Below, one piece after another: positions 28,807 to 37,808 of a stretch of DNA of 64,000 nucleotides (position 1 is its first letter; each line of letters opens with the position of its first letter). The notes beneath the pieces are model-generated. The model saw nothing but the letters and a program-made list of their open reading frames with translations. It was not told where the DNA came from and ran no database searches. This DNA is from Paracandidimonas soli (GTDB taxonomy: Bacteria; Pseudomonadota; Gammaproteobacteria; Burkholderiales; Burkholderiaceae_B), in NCBI RefSeq assembly GCF_004342005.1, contig NZ_SMBX01000002.1:248001-312000 (forward strand), read 5' to 3'. The position numbers were made by a program, and so were the translations under genes.

Positions 28807-29253
28807 ATGGGCGCTGGTGATCTGCGCGAGCTCTACCAGGAAGTCATCTTCGATCACAATCGCAGTCCGCGCAATTTCCGCAAGATCGAGGACGCGACGC
28901 ATTCCGCCGATGGCCACAACCCTCTGTGCGGCGATCAGCTTACGGTGTATGTCAGGCTGGAGGACGGCCGCATCCAGGATGTCAGCTTCATCGGCCATGG
29001 CTGCGCCATTTCAACCGCATCGGCGTCGTTGATGACGGAAGCCGTGCGCGGCAAGACGGTGGATGAGGCCGTGGCGCTGTTCCGCGACATGCACATCATG
29101 CTGACCGAGAACCACCCGGAAAAGGATTTCGGCAAGCTGGAGGTGCTGTCGGGCGTGCGCGAATTTCCTGCGCGGGTGAAATGCGCGACGCTGGCGTGGC
29201 ACACGCTGCACAACGCCATCACGCAATCGATGGAAACCGCCAAGACCGAATAG
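28807..29253 (+). CDS. sufU: Sulfur-transfer/scaffold protein SufU
   Basis: 148 aa IscU-fold protein with Cys41 (NPLCGD, with Asp43), Cys66 (GHGCAIS) and Cys126 (RVKCATLAW), the Zn/sulfur ligands of SufU. The insert between the second and third cysteines is longer than in IscU, as expected for SufU. It starts 1 bp after sufS and receives persulfide from it. A SufS-SufU pair, without SufE, marks this as the SufU-type system. Confidence 0.95.
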   Translation: MGAGDLRELYQEVIFDHNRSPRNFRKIEDATHSADGHNPLCGDQLTVYVRLEDGRIQDVSFIGHGCAISTASASLMTEAVRGKTVDEAVALFRDMHIMLTENHPEKDFGKLEVLSGVREFPARVKCATLAWHTLHNAITQSMETAKTE

Positions 29254-29295
29254 GCCGGGGCTCGTAGCAATGAGGCATCACAGGAGTCTGCTTGT

Positions 29296-29856
29296 ATGAG
29301 TTACTACAGCGACACAGAAGAAATCAGGGTCAGCCGCGATTGCCCCGCGGTCACGATTCCGTACGGTTCTCCGGTCACTATCGAAGAGGGCTGCATGGCG
29401 CGCATTACGCAGCAGCTGGGCGGCAGCTATACCGTCCTGGTGGAAGGCAATCTGTACCGGGTGGAAGGCAAGGACGCCGATGCGCTGGGGCTCGAAGCAA
29501 CGGATTCGGAGCTCCCACGCCCGGACGGCCCCATCACGGAAGAGTACGTGCGCAATATGGCGTGGGATCAGTTGGCGACCTGCTTCGATCCCGAAATCCC
29601 CGTCGATATCGTGAATCTCGGGCTGGTCTACGGCATCGACGTGGTCGAGCTGGGGCCGGAACGCTACCGCATTGAGGCTCGCATGACGCTGACTGCTCCT
29701 GGCTGCGGCATGGGCACCATGATCGCCGACGAGGCCAGGATCAAGCTGCTGGCCATCCCCGGCGTCGAAGAGGCTGTCATGGATCTGGTCTGGGATCCGC
29801 CCTGGGGCCGCGAGATGATGAGCGAAGTGGCGCGCCTGCAGCTCGGCATGCTGTAG
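29296..29856 (+). CDS. sufT: Fe-S assembly factor SufT (DUF59/MIP18 family)
   Basis: 186 aa. The N-terminal third (RDCPAVTIPYGSPVTIEEG) is the SufT-specific extension. The rest is the DUF59 domain with DPEIPVDIVNLGLVYGID and the conserved cysteine in TAPGCGMGTMIADEA. It helps mature Fe-S proteins when demand is high. It is the last gene of the suf operon, 42 bp after sufU. Confidence 0.93.
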   Translation: MSYYSDTEEIRVSRDCPAVTIPYGSPVTIEEGCMARITQQLGGSYTVLVEGNLYRVEGKDADALGLEATDSELPRPDGPITEEYVRNMAWDQLATCFDPEIPVDIVNLGLVYGIDVVELGPERYRIEARMTLTAPGCGMGTMIADEARIKLLAIPGVEEAVMDLVWDPPWGREMMSEVARLQLGML

Positions 29857-29937
29857 CCGCGATTTTCTGACAAATGACGCCAGCTTTGTCTTGGCGCAAT
29901 ATCGGGCGGTTCCCTGCGTGATACCATCGTGCGCATC

Positions 29938-30345
29938 ATGATGCGATGGTTCCAACGACATCTCCGTTTCTGCTCCCTGGCGCTGCTGCTCGCGCTGGGG
30001 GCGCAAGGTGTCGCCGCGGCGTCGCTGTCATTCTCTCCCTCGCCCTCATCCGGGCATGGCGACTTTCCCATCGTCATCTGCACGCCAGCCGGCATGATGG
30101 TGCTGCCGGCGGACTATCTGTTCGATGACAACGGCGACACGACGGATATCATCGCCCAGAGTCCGCAGCACTGCATTTTCTGCGCGGCCGCGCATGCAGT
30201 CCCGGCGCTGCTGGCTTTCAGCTTTTTCTTCCTTCCCTCAGATACCCAGGCTCCGTCATATCCCGCTGCAGGGCGGGAGGTTTTCCTGCCGGATGACGAT
30301 GCCTGGATGCGGCTGCCCGTCAGGGCGCCGCCGCTCGCAAGCTGA
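29938..30345 (+). CDS. DUF2946 family protein
   Basis: About 135 aa from ATG 29938; a GTG at 29929 and ATG at 29941 are alternatives. A hydrophobic leader (residues 9-28) ends near VAAAS, and the mature part has the family pair QHCIFCAAAHAVPALL followed by a hydrophobic stretch. DUF2946 proteins typically sit upstream of OprC-type copper receptors, exactly as here (242 bp before the receptor). Function is unknown; a periplasmic copper-linked role via the two cysteines is inference. Confidence 0.85.
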   Translation: MMRWFQRHLRFCSLALLLALGAQGVAAASLSFSPSPSSGHGDFPIVICTPAGMMVLPADYLFDDNGDTTDIIAQSPQHCIFCAAAHAVPALLAFSFFFLPSDTQAPSYPAAGREVFLPDDDAWMRLPVRAPPLAS

Positions 30346-30366
30346 TCCTGTTTCCAGGATTGTTTT
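30345..30366 (+). terminator. Weak hairpin after DUF2946 gene
   Basis: ATCCTG-TTTC-CAGGAT followed by TGTTTT directly at the stop codon. The short stem makes this a possible attenuator between the DUF2946 and receptor genes. The remaining 220 bp to the receptor show nothing I can name. Confidence 0.4.
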
Positions 30367-30587
30367 CCGCACCACGACAGCCACCCGCTGATACCGCCGA
30401 ATGACGGTTCGGGACATGGCGCGCCTGCAAGCCGGCGCGGCGTGACCTGCTGGCTGGATGCGGCAATGACCGCATCGCGCGCGAACCATCCGTGTTCCGG
30501 AGCGCCTGCGATGTCCGTTTATCACTGCGCGGTATGCAGCCGCATGAAGCGCTGCGCCAGCGCTCGTCGAGTCTTGCGAGTCGAATC

Positions 30588-32633
30588 ATGAAACCAGAAC
30601 TCCAGTCTTCCTTTGCTCTCCTGTCTCTCATAACGGTCTTTCCGCTTGCCAATGCGCAGACGGTTCCCGTGTTTACTTTGTCTCCTACGGTCGTGACGGC
30701 CCCTGCCACCGAAGCACCATTGACTGTAATCACCGACCCCAAGGCGCCCAGGCAGCCATTGCCTGCCCATGATGGCGCCGACTTCCTGAAAAGCATTCCC
30801 GGTTTCTCCGTCATCCGCAAAGGCGGCACGGACGGTGATCCTGTATTTCGCGGATTCTCCGGCTCCCGGCTGGGCATTCTGCTCGATGGCCAGGAGATCT
30901 ACGGCGGTTGTGGCAACCGGATGGACCCTCCAACGGCCTATGTGTACCCGGAACAATATGATCGCGTGATCGTACGCAAGGGGCCGCAGAGCGTGCTGTA
31001 CGGTGCGGGGCAATCGGCGGGCGTAGTCCTGTTCGAGCGCGATATCCGGCGGTTCGATGTCTTCGGCTGGAAGGGCAATGCCAGCGCTACGTTCGGCAGC
31101 TTTGGCCGCAACGACCAGATGGCTGATGTGCGCGTCGGCAATCCCGACTTCTATGTCCAGGCCGGCGCGACGCGCGCCGATGCCGATGACTACAAGGATG
31201 GGGATGGCCGCAAGGTGCATTCCTCCTACACGCGCTGGAGCACCAATGCCGCCATAGGCTGGACGCCGGACGATAATACCCGGCTGGAACTGTCGGCTGC
31301 CCTCAGCGACGGCGAGGCAGCGTACGGAGATCGCTCCATGGACGGATCGAAGTTCCGACGCGAGAATGTGTCGCTGGCATTCGACAAGCAGCGCATATCT
31401 CCCCTGCTGGAAAAGGTCGAGGCGCGCATTTATCGCAATTATGTGGATCATGTGATGGACAACTACAGTCTGCGCGACAATCCCGGCGGCGGCATGATGT
31501 CCTTCAGGGCCATGAATCCCGACAGGGAAACTGTCGGCGGCCGTGCGGCCGTAACGCTGCGCCTGGCTGAGCCGCTGCAGGTGGTGACGGGTTTCGACAT
31601 GAAGCACGATTCTCACCGCAGCCGCATGGGCATGGGCGCCAGCGCCGAGGCAGCGGACGGCTACAGGAACCTGGAGCGCAAGAAAAACATGGCATTCCGC
31701 CAGTTCGGCCTGTTTGCGGAGGCCACCTACGAACTGAGCGACGAGCAACGTGTCATCGGCGGCGTCAGGGTGGATCGCCATGAGGCCGAGGACCAGCGCA
31801 AGACCGTCGGTTCCATGATGATGCAGCGCCCCAATTCCCTGCATGGACAGAAGGACAAACGCACGCTGACCAGCGGGTTCGCCAGGTTCGAGAGCGATTT
31901 CGCCGATGGCGCCGGCACCTATTATGCGGGCGTCGGCCATGCCCAGCGTTTTCCGGACTATTGGGAGCGCATGAACCGGGTCGATGCCGACGGCAAGGAT
32001 GCCATCCTGAGCGTCAAGCCGGAAAAGACCACGCAGCTCGATATCGGCATGACCTGGAAGCGTGGCGATTGGATGGCTTCCTTGTCGGGTTTCTATGCGC
32101 ATGTCGATGACCAGATCCTGCTGGACTGGAGAAACGCCAGCGCCGTCGTTGCGCGCAATGTCGATGCCCGCGTCATGGGCGGGGAATTGGATCTGGGCTA
32201 CCGCTTTCACCCGAAATGGCAGGCGACGGCAAGCGTGGCCTATGTCTATGGCAAGAACCGCAGCGACGATCGCCCATTGGCGCAACAGCCGCCGCTGGAA
32301 GTGCGCCTGGGCTTGAACTACGAGACAGGCCCTTACTCTGCAGGGGTGTTATGGCGTGTGGTTGCGTCGCAGGGACGCTATGACAAAGGCATGGGCGGCA
32401 TCGCCGGGCAGGACGTGGGCGAGTCCGCGGGCTTCGGCGTGCTGTCGCTCAATGCCGGCTGGAAACCACGCAAGAACATTCTGCTGACGGCAGGAGTCGA
32501 TAATGTATTCGACAAGACCTATGCCGAGCATCTGTCGCGCAGCGGCGCGGAGATAGGCGTCATCCCGCAAAGCACGCGGCTGTACGAGTCAGGCAGGACT
32601 GTCTGGATGAAGATGCAGATTGCGTTCGATTGA
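30588..32633 (+). CDS. TonB-dependent copper receptor (OprC/NosA-like)
   Basis: 681 aa; ATG 30588 gives a clean signal peptide ending near LANAQT. The plug contains DFLKSIPGFSVIRKGG, and the diagnostic copper-receptor motif GGCGNRMDPPTAYVYPE is at about residues 105-121. Met-rich stretches (SRMGMGASAE, VGSMMMQRPN) lie in the barrel. The C-terminus is a standard barrel strand ending QIAFD. It brings copper across the outer membrane and lacks an STN domain, so it is not itself a transcriptional signaller. Confidence 0.93.
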   Translation: MKPELQSSFALLSLITVFPLANAQTVPVFTLSPTVVTAPATEAPLTVITDPKAPRQPLPAHDGADFLKSIPGFSVIRKGGTDGDPVFRGFSGSRLGILLDGQEIYGGCGNRMDPPTAYVYPEQYDRVIVRKGPQSVLYGAGQSAGVVLFERDIRRFDVFGWKGNASATFGSFGRNDQMADVRVGNPDFYVQAGATRADADDYKDGDGRKVHSSYTRWSTNAAIGWTPDDNTRLELSAALSDGEAAYGDRSMDGSKFRRENVSLAFDKQRISPLLEKVEARIYRNYVDHVMDNYSLRDNPGGGMMSFRAMNPDRETVGGRAAVTLRLAEPLQVVTGFDMKHDSHRSRMGMGASAEAADGYRNLERKKNMAFRQFGLFAEATYELSDEQRVIGGVRVDRHEAEDQRKTVGSMMMQRPNSLHGQKDKRTLTSGFARFESDFADGAGTYYAGVGHAQRFPDYWERMNRVDADGKDAILSVKPEKTTQLDIGMTWKRGDWMASLSGFYAHVDDQILLDWRNASAVVARNVDARVMGGELDLGYRFHPKWQATASVAYVYGKNRSDDRPLAQQPPLEVRLGLNYETGPYSAGVLWRVVASQGRYDKGMGGIAGQDVGESAGFGVLSLNAGWKPRKNILLTAGVDNVFDKTYAEHLSRSGAEIGVIPQSTRLYESGRTVWMKMQIAFD

Positions 32634-32646
32634 GGCGGAGTGCCCG

Positions 32647-32675
32647 CTGGCGCTGGATCGGAGATTCAGCGCCAG
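32647..32675. terminator. Hairpin between convergent copper receptor and proQ
   Basis: CTGGCGCTG (32647-32655) pairs perfectly with CAGCGCCAG (32667-32675). It sits between the two convergent stop codons and is followed by ACCTGTTTT on the plus strand. Confidence 0.6.
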
Positions 32676-32683
32676 ACCTGTTT

Positions 32684-33481
32684 TCAGGATCCTTGAGGCG
32701 TATCGCTGTCTTGTTCCGGCAAGAAGTCCGGGGCGGCAGCATTATCGCTGGCCGCAGGCTGTGTCTCCGAAACCGCCGCAATGCTTTCCTGCCCGGATGC
32801 GAAAGGGGCAGTTCCGGCTACGAGCGGCGCAGGGGTTTGTTCGACGGCCTGTTCCGCCGTTGTTTCGGCGCCGGCCTTCGTTTCAACGCCGGGCTCAGCG
32901 GGTGTTTTCGCGTTCGCAGCAGGCGTCTTGACCTCCTTGGCGGCTTTCTTCTGCGCGTTGCGCGCCTGCCAGCGCTGGCGGGAGGCCAGTTGCTTGGCGC
33001 GCTTGGCCTCGGCTTCGGTGACGACGCCGACGACTTCGCCGGACAGGTCGATGCGGGGCGCGTCCAGCACCAGGCAGCTCCAGTAGCGGCTGCCCTGGCA
33101 CCAGGTCTGTATGGCTTCCTTGATCTCTTCCTGAGTCAGGCCCAGCGTTTCCGATTGTGCGTACAAATCGTTGTGGATGCCGAGCTTCAGCGGCACCTTG
33201 GGATCGGGGCGCTTGGGAAAGGCCTTGGGGTACTGGCGCTGCAGGCGTGAAATGTTCAGCACCACGGGCTCGACCTGGGGCTGCGGCTCCCGGCGCGGCT
33301 TCTGCGCCGTACGGTTCTTGTCCTGCGCTTTGCGCTGCGCCTTTTCCTGCGCGGGCTTGCCGGCCTGCGATGGGTGCGAGGCCTCGTCCTTCCTGGAGGA
33401 AGGTTTGCGCGCGGGCCGTTTGTTTTTTGCCGCTTCCGCGGCTAGCTGATCGCGAAGAGCAGCGAGCTGTTCAAAACCCAT
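32684..33481 (-). CDS. ProQ/FinO-family RNA chaperone
   Basis: 265 aa from ATG 33479-33481. A basic Lys/Arg/Ala-rich N-terminal tail (residues about 15-75) precedes the FinO/ProQ domain (QRQYPKAFPKRPDPKVPLKLGIHNDLYA ... AIQTWCQGSRYWSCLVLDAPRIDLSG). A low-complexity Ala/Glu/Thr-rich tail follows. It should bind structured sRNAs and mRNA 3' ends. Flanking disordered tails are normal for betaproteobacterial members. The open frame continues upstream for 360 codons, but that is antisense to the next gene. Confidence 0.9.
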   Translation of the reverse strand: MGFEQLAALRDQLAAEAAKNKRPARKPSSRKDEASHPSQAGKPAQEKAQRKAQDKNRTAQKPRREPQPQVEPVVLNISRLQRQYPKAFPKRPDPKVPLKLGIHNDLYAQSETLGLTQEEIKEAIQTWCQGSRYWSCLVLDAPRIDLSGEVVGVVTEAEAKRAKQLASRQRWQARNAQKKAAKEVKTPAANAKTPAEPGVETKAGAETTAEQAVEQTPAPLVAGTAPFASGQESIAAVSETQPAASDNAAAPDFLPEQDSDTPQGS

Positions 33482-33579
33482 GTCGGACGTACTGTATGAG
33501 GTGCAGGTTGAGTGCGGTTGAGGGATGGCGCGATTGTAGCAGGCAAGGGCGGCGGGACAGGCCGCCGCCCTTGCCGCGC

Positions 33580-34629
33580 TCAGGGCGCGGGGTTGGGATG
33601 ATCCCGGTGGATGGACGCGATTTCCTTCAGAACCTCTTCCGGGAGCGAGATATCGATGCTGTCGATATTTTCCTTCAGTTGTTCGAGCGTCGTGGCGCCG
33701 ATGATATTGCTGGCGACGAACGGCTGTTCGTTGACCCATGCCAGGGCAAGCTGGGCGGGCGACAGGCCGTGATCCAGCGCGAGCTGGACGTAGCGGTCGG
33801 TGGCTGCGATCGTCTGCGGGCGGCTGTAGCGGTCGAATCGGGTGAACCTGCTCAGGCGCGCGCCTTCGGGACGCGCGCCATTGCGGTATTTGCCAGTCAG
33901 CATGCCCATGCCCAGCGGCGAGTAGGCCAGCAGGCTGACCTGCTCGAACTGAGTGAATTCCGACAGGCCGGATTCGAACAGGCGGTTCAGCAGGCTGTAG
34001 GGATTCTGGATGGAGGCGACGCGGGGCAGATTGTGCGTTTGCGCCAGGTGCAGGAACTGCGCCAGTCCCCACGGCGTTTCGTTCGACAATCCGATATGGC
34101 GGATCTTCCCGGCGCGGACGAACTCGTCCAGCACGGAAAGCGTTTCCAGGATGGGCGTGGTGGTTTCGTCCTTGACCCAGGGGTAGGCCAGCTTGCCGAA
34201 CGTCGCTGTGGTGCGGTCGGGCCAGTGCAACTGGTAGAGATCCAGGTAGTCTGTCTGGAGGCGTTTCAGGCTGTCGTGCAGCGCCTGGGTCAGATTGGCG
34301 CGATCCAGGAAGGTCTTGCCTTCGCGGATGTGCCCCGGACGCTTGGCGTCGCGCACCGGGCCCGCCGCCTTGCTGGCCAGGAAGATATCCTGCCGGCGGC
34401 CGCTCTTGGCGAGCCAGGTGCCGATATAGCGTTCCGTCAGGCCCTGCGTTTCCGGCCTGGGCGGCACGGGGTACATCTCGGCGGTGTCCACCAGGTTGAT
34501 GCCGCGATCCAGCGCGAAGTCGATCTGCGAATGCGCTTCGGCTTCCGTGTTCTGTTCTCCCCACGTCATGGTGCCCAGCCCGATGAGGCTGAGTTTGACG
34601 TCGGTGCGGCCTAGGTTGCGGTATTTCAC
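33580..34629 (-). CDS. Aldo/keto reductase, Tas-like
   Basis: 349 aa from GTG 34627-34629, chosen because GGAGA lies 7-12 nt upstream and the start VKYRNLGRTDVKLS matches Tas. The catalytic tetrad is visible: Asp and Tyr in DTAEMYPV, Lys in FLASKAAG and His in YQLHWPD. PVPPRPETQGLTERYIGTWL is the Tas signature. An NADPH-dependent oxidoreductase; the physiological substrate is unknown. Confidence 0.9.
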   Translation of the reverse strand: MKYRNLGRTDVKLSLIGLGTMTWGEQNTEAEAHSQIDFALDRGINLVDTAEMYPVPPRPETQGLTERYIGTWLAKSGRRQDIFLASKAAGPVRDAKRPGHIREGKTFLDRANLTQALHDSLKRLQTDYLDLYQLHWPDRTTATFGKLAYPWVKDETTTPILETLSVLDEFVRAGKIRHIGLSNETPWGLAQFLHLAQTHNLPRVASIQNPYSLLNRLFESGLSEFTQFEQVSLLAYSPLGMGMLTGKYRNGARPEGARLSRFTRFDRYSRPQTIAATDRYVQLALDHGLSPAQLALAWVNEQPFVASNIIGATTLEQLKENIDSIDISLPEEVLKEIASIHRDHPNPAP

Positions 34630-34816
34630 TGCGTGTTCTCCGGAACGGATGGGGGAAGCAGAATAGTTTGCCTCAAAGCGCAAGATCCTGCAGCGCCGCC
34701 AGGTGATTTTTTTGCCGCTGGGTGATCATTTTTCGTTTCTGATCCGGTATGGATGATAACGCTTCCTATTTCATGGGGCGCTTCACCATAACGAATAAAA
34801 CTACGGGGAATGAAGA

Positions 34817-37651
34817 ATGAGGTCTTTGTCGCGTCGCTGCGTCCGGTCCGCCGGGCGGTTCAGCATGAAAACATCGCTGGTGCTTCATGTGCTTGCCGCG
34901 GCGGGCGTGGCGGGTGGGGTGTTGCATTATGGCGAAGCGCAGGCGCAGGCGGCGGCGCGCCATTACACGATTGGTGAGGGCCAACTGGGACATGCCCTGT
35001 CGGAGTTCGCCGCAGTCGCCGGCGTGCAACTGATGTTCGATCCGCTGGTGCTGGCGGGCCGTACGACTGGAGGCCTGCAGGGCGATTATGCCGTGGACGA
35101 GGGCTTTGCCGTTCTGCTGTCCGGCTCGGGGTTCGAAGCGATCCGCGCGCCTGGCGGGGAGTATGTGCTGCGCGCCTTGCCGGATACGCCCCGGACGCAG
35201 GCGGATGGCGCCGATGCTGACGCCGACGTTACGGCATTGGCGAGCATTACCGTCGCCGGCGCGCAAAGCGAAGGTTCCGCCCCCAACACCGGCTACACCG
35301 TCACCCGCACCTCCAGCGCCACCAAGCTCGACCTGGCGCCCAAGGAGACCCCGCAAAGCATGACCACGTTCACGGCGCAGCAGATCCAGGACCAGGGTCT
35401 GCTGGCGCTCAATGAGGTGCTGGACCAGACGCCCGGCATCACGCTGGTGACCGCCGGCGTGGCCGGCGCGGGCAGCCAGCCCATCTACTCGCGCACCTTT
35501 CCCGTCACCTCGGTGCAGATGGACGGCGTCATGGCCAGCACCTATATCCTGTCGGGCTCGGCCAATGGCGACATCGGCATGCAGGATTCCTTCCTGTACG
35601 AGCGCATTGACGTGATCCGCGGCTCGAACAGCCTGACGGGCGGGGCGGGGGATGCCTCGGCCAGCCTGAATTTCGTGCGCAAGCATCCCTATGCGGATCG
35701 CCACCTGTCGGCCAGCCTGAAGTACGGCAGCTGGAACACGCGCCGTGGCGAATTCGACTTTTCCACGCCGATCAACGACAGGCTGCGCGTGCGCCTGGCG
35801 GCGGCCCTGCAGAAAGGCGACCATTGGGTGGATCGCGTCAGCAGCGACCGCCAGGCGGTTTCGTTGATAGGGGAACTGGACGTGACCGCCAGCGACCGTG
35901 TCAGCCTGGGCGTGACGCATTTCGACTATGAGCTGAAAGGAGCTTCACCCCATGGGATTGCGCGCTATTCGGAAATTCTGGACTATACGCAGGACGGCCG
36001 CCCATATGCGCAGGAAACCGAAGCCGTGGACCGCAACTTCAACAACGCCACGCCCTGGTCGCGCACGAAGAGGAAATACACCAACGTCTTTGCGAGCTGG
36101 GAGCACATATTCGACAACGACTGGGCGCTGAAGGCCAGCTTCAACTACGCCAACAACAAGGACGACAAGCTCTACGGAGAGATCGGCACGACTTACTATG
36201 TGCCCTCGGCCGACCGCGCATCCTATGCTGCCAGACGCGACGATAGGGAAAACGAAGTCAAAGCCTTTGACCTGCACTTGAAGGGCAGCTTCGAACTGGC
36301 CGGACGGCAGCAGGATTTCGTTGTCGGGGCCAACTATTATGCAGTGCATCGCAAGCTGCACTGGGGGTACGCATCGGACTCAGCGAACAATAACGCAGTC
36401 ATTGGCGGATACAGCGGGCAGCATAAGCAGATGTGTTCTGAGGAAGCATTTGCCGCACTTGACAATAGCCGTGAAGTCTATCGGCCATACGCGGAACTCA
36501 TTTGGGGGTCGTTGGAAGCATTTGAGGCCCATTTTGATCAGCAGATTCAACTACGAACTGAGACATGCGAATACAAATCCGGCATTTCCATCGGCGAATG
36601 GAATGCCAACGGCGGCAACAGGGCGCCAACGGAATGGACAGTGGAGGGCGGCTATTCCGGCTATCAGAACCTGTTCGACAGGCAGATCACTACACATACC
36701 AGAACACGCCAGACTGGGCTTTATTTTGCCAGCCATCTGCGTCCGTTCGAGCGCACGCACCTGATCCTGGGGGGGCGCTGGGCCAGGGACAGGCAGGATG
36801 ATCCTTACTTCACCTGCAGCGCTGATGCCATTCAATCCATCAGGAATTACTGCGAAGGCAATTACGTCAGTCGGGCCGCCACGCCGCACAGGCTGGAACC
36901 CAAATTCCTGCCCTATGCCGGGCTGATCTATGAAATCACGCCGCAGATCAACGCCTATGCCAGCTATACCACGACCTATGTGCGCGACATCAACTCCAAC
37001 AATACGACCAATCTCGCGACGGGAGAATGGCTGTCTCCGGTGCGCTCCATCACCTATGAAGGCGGCCTGAAAGGCGCATTCTTCGACGACCGGCTCAATG
37101 TCGCCGCATCGTATTTCAAGATGCGGCAGAAGGATTTCCCCTACCAGACCTACGATGCCAGCACCTCGGGCACGACCGACGAGGGCTGGCGCGTCTATGG
37201 CTGGGAATTCAACATCGCCGGCGCCATTACGCCGAACTGGAATATCGCTGCCGGTTACGTCAAGCAGAAACAGGTCGTTCCCTCGAATGCGGGAGAAGTC
37301 CTGCTGGGCGCGCGCGACGATTTCACCGCTTCCTATCGCGCGCCGGAAAAATCCTTCAAGCTTTTCACGACCTACCGCCTGGACAAGCTGACGCTGGGGC
37401 TGGGCTGGCGCTGGCAGAGCAGCACGCAGTCGGCCTGGATTCCCACGCACAAAACCCAGGTCGAGCAGCAAATGATGAAGCAGGACGCCTATCACCTCGT
37501 CGACCTGATGGCCCGCTACCAGATCGACAGGAATTTCAGTATGCAGCTGAACGTCAACAACGTGTTCGACAAGGTCTATTACCAGCATGAGCGTTCCTAT
37601 ATTTCTGGCGCGCCGCGAAATGTGTTGCTTACCTTGAGCTATCGGCTGTAA
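34817..37651 (+). CDS. TonB-dependent receptor with STN domain, probable haem/haemophore receptor
   Basis: 944 aa (an alternative start, Met17, gives a shorter leader). Signal peptide to about residue 45 (AQAQA); STN domain about 48-110 (YTIGEGQLGHALSEFAAVAGV); TonB-box region ASITVAGA; plug with TPQSMTTFTAQQIQDQG and IDVIRGSNSLTGGAGDASAS; barrel ending NVLLTLSYRL. An extracellular region of about residues 535-685 holds four cysteines (540, 584, 667, 679), perhaps two disulfides. The next genes encode a Slam cargo and Slam, so I infer it takes haem from that cargo. The STN domain links it to the convergent FecR/FecI pair. A ferric-siderophore receptor is the alternative. Confidence 0.85.
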   Translation: MRSLSRRCVRSAGRFSMKTSLVLHVLAAAGVAGGVLHYGEAQAQAAARHYTIGEGQLGHALSEFAAVAGVQLMFDPLVLAGRTTGGLQGDYAVDEGFAVLLSGSGFEAIRAPGGEYVLRALPDTPRTQADGADADADVTALASITVAGAQSEGSAPNTGYTVTRTSSATKLDLAPKETPQSMTTFTAQQIQDQGLLALNEVLDQTPGITLVTAGVAGAGSQPIYSRTFPVTSVQMDGVMASTYILSGSANGDIGMQDSFLYERIDVIRGSNSLTGGAGDASASLNFVRKHPYADRHLSASLKYGSWNTRRGEFDFSTPINDRLRVRLAAALQKGDHWVDRVSSDRQAVSLIGELDVTASDRVSLGVTHFDYELKGASPHGIARYSEILDYTQDGRPYAQETEAVDRNFNNATPWSRTKRKYTNVFASWEHIFDNDWALKASFNYANNKDDKLYGEIGTTYYVPSADRASYAARRDDRENEVKAFDLHLKGSFELAGRQQDFVVGANYYAVHRKLHWGYASDSANNNAVIGGYSGQHKQMCSEEAFAALDNSREVYRPYAELIWGSLEAFEAHFDQQIQLRTETCEYKSGISIGEWNANGGNRAPTEWTVEGGYSGYQNLFDRQITTHTRTRQTGLYFASHLRPFERTHLILGGRWARDRQDDPYFTCSADAIQSIRNYCEGNYVSRAATPHRLEPKFLPYAGLIYEITPQINAYASYTTTYVRDINSNNTTNLATGEWLSPVRSITYEGGLKGAFFDDRLNVAASYFKMRQKDFPYQTYDASTSGTTDEGWRVYGWEFNIAGAITPNWNIAAGYVKQKQVVPSNAGEVLLGARDDFTASYRAPEKSFKLFTTYRLDKLTLGLGWRWQSSTQSAWIPTHKTQVEQQMMKQDAYHLVDLMARYQIDRNFSMQLNVNNVFDKVYYQHERSYISGAPRNVLLTLSYRL

Positions 37652-37808
37652 GAGTTGTTTTTGCGAAACCCGAGTGGTTTCAGGAATGTCGGTCGCCCGC
37701 TCGCAATGCATACGGTCGAAGGAAGGGTAGTCCGACAGGCTATCCGCCATGGCGAGGCGCCCGCCTTTTGGCGCCGATTTGATGTTCCTTTCGTCAAGGA
37801 GTATTGCA

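Noticed and set aside
29857-29937. Terminator at the end of the suf operon
   Set aside because: The only hairpin (CGCCAG/TTGGCG) is short and has a wobble pair, with no T-run.
33482-34564. Apparent 626-aa fusion of ProQ with an upstream part
   Set aside because: The upstream part is only an alternate frame of the aldo/keto reductase gene. The ATG at 33481 gives a normal ProQ.
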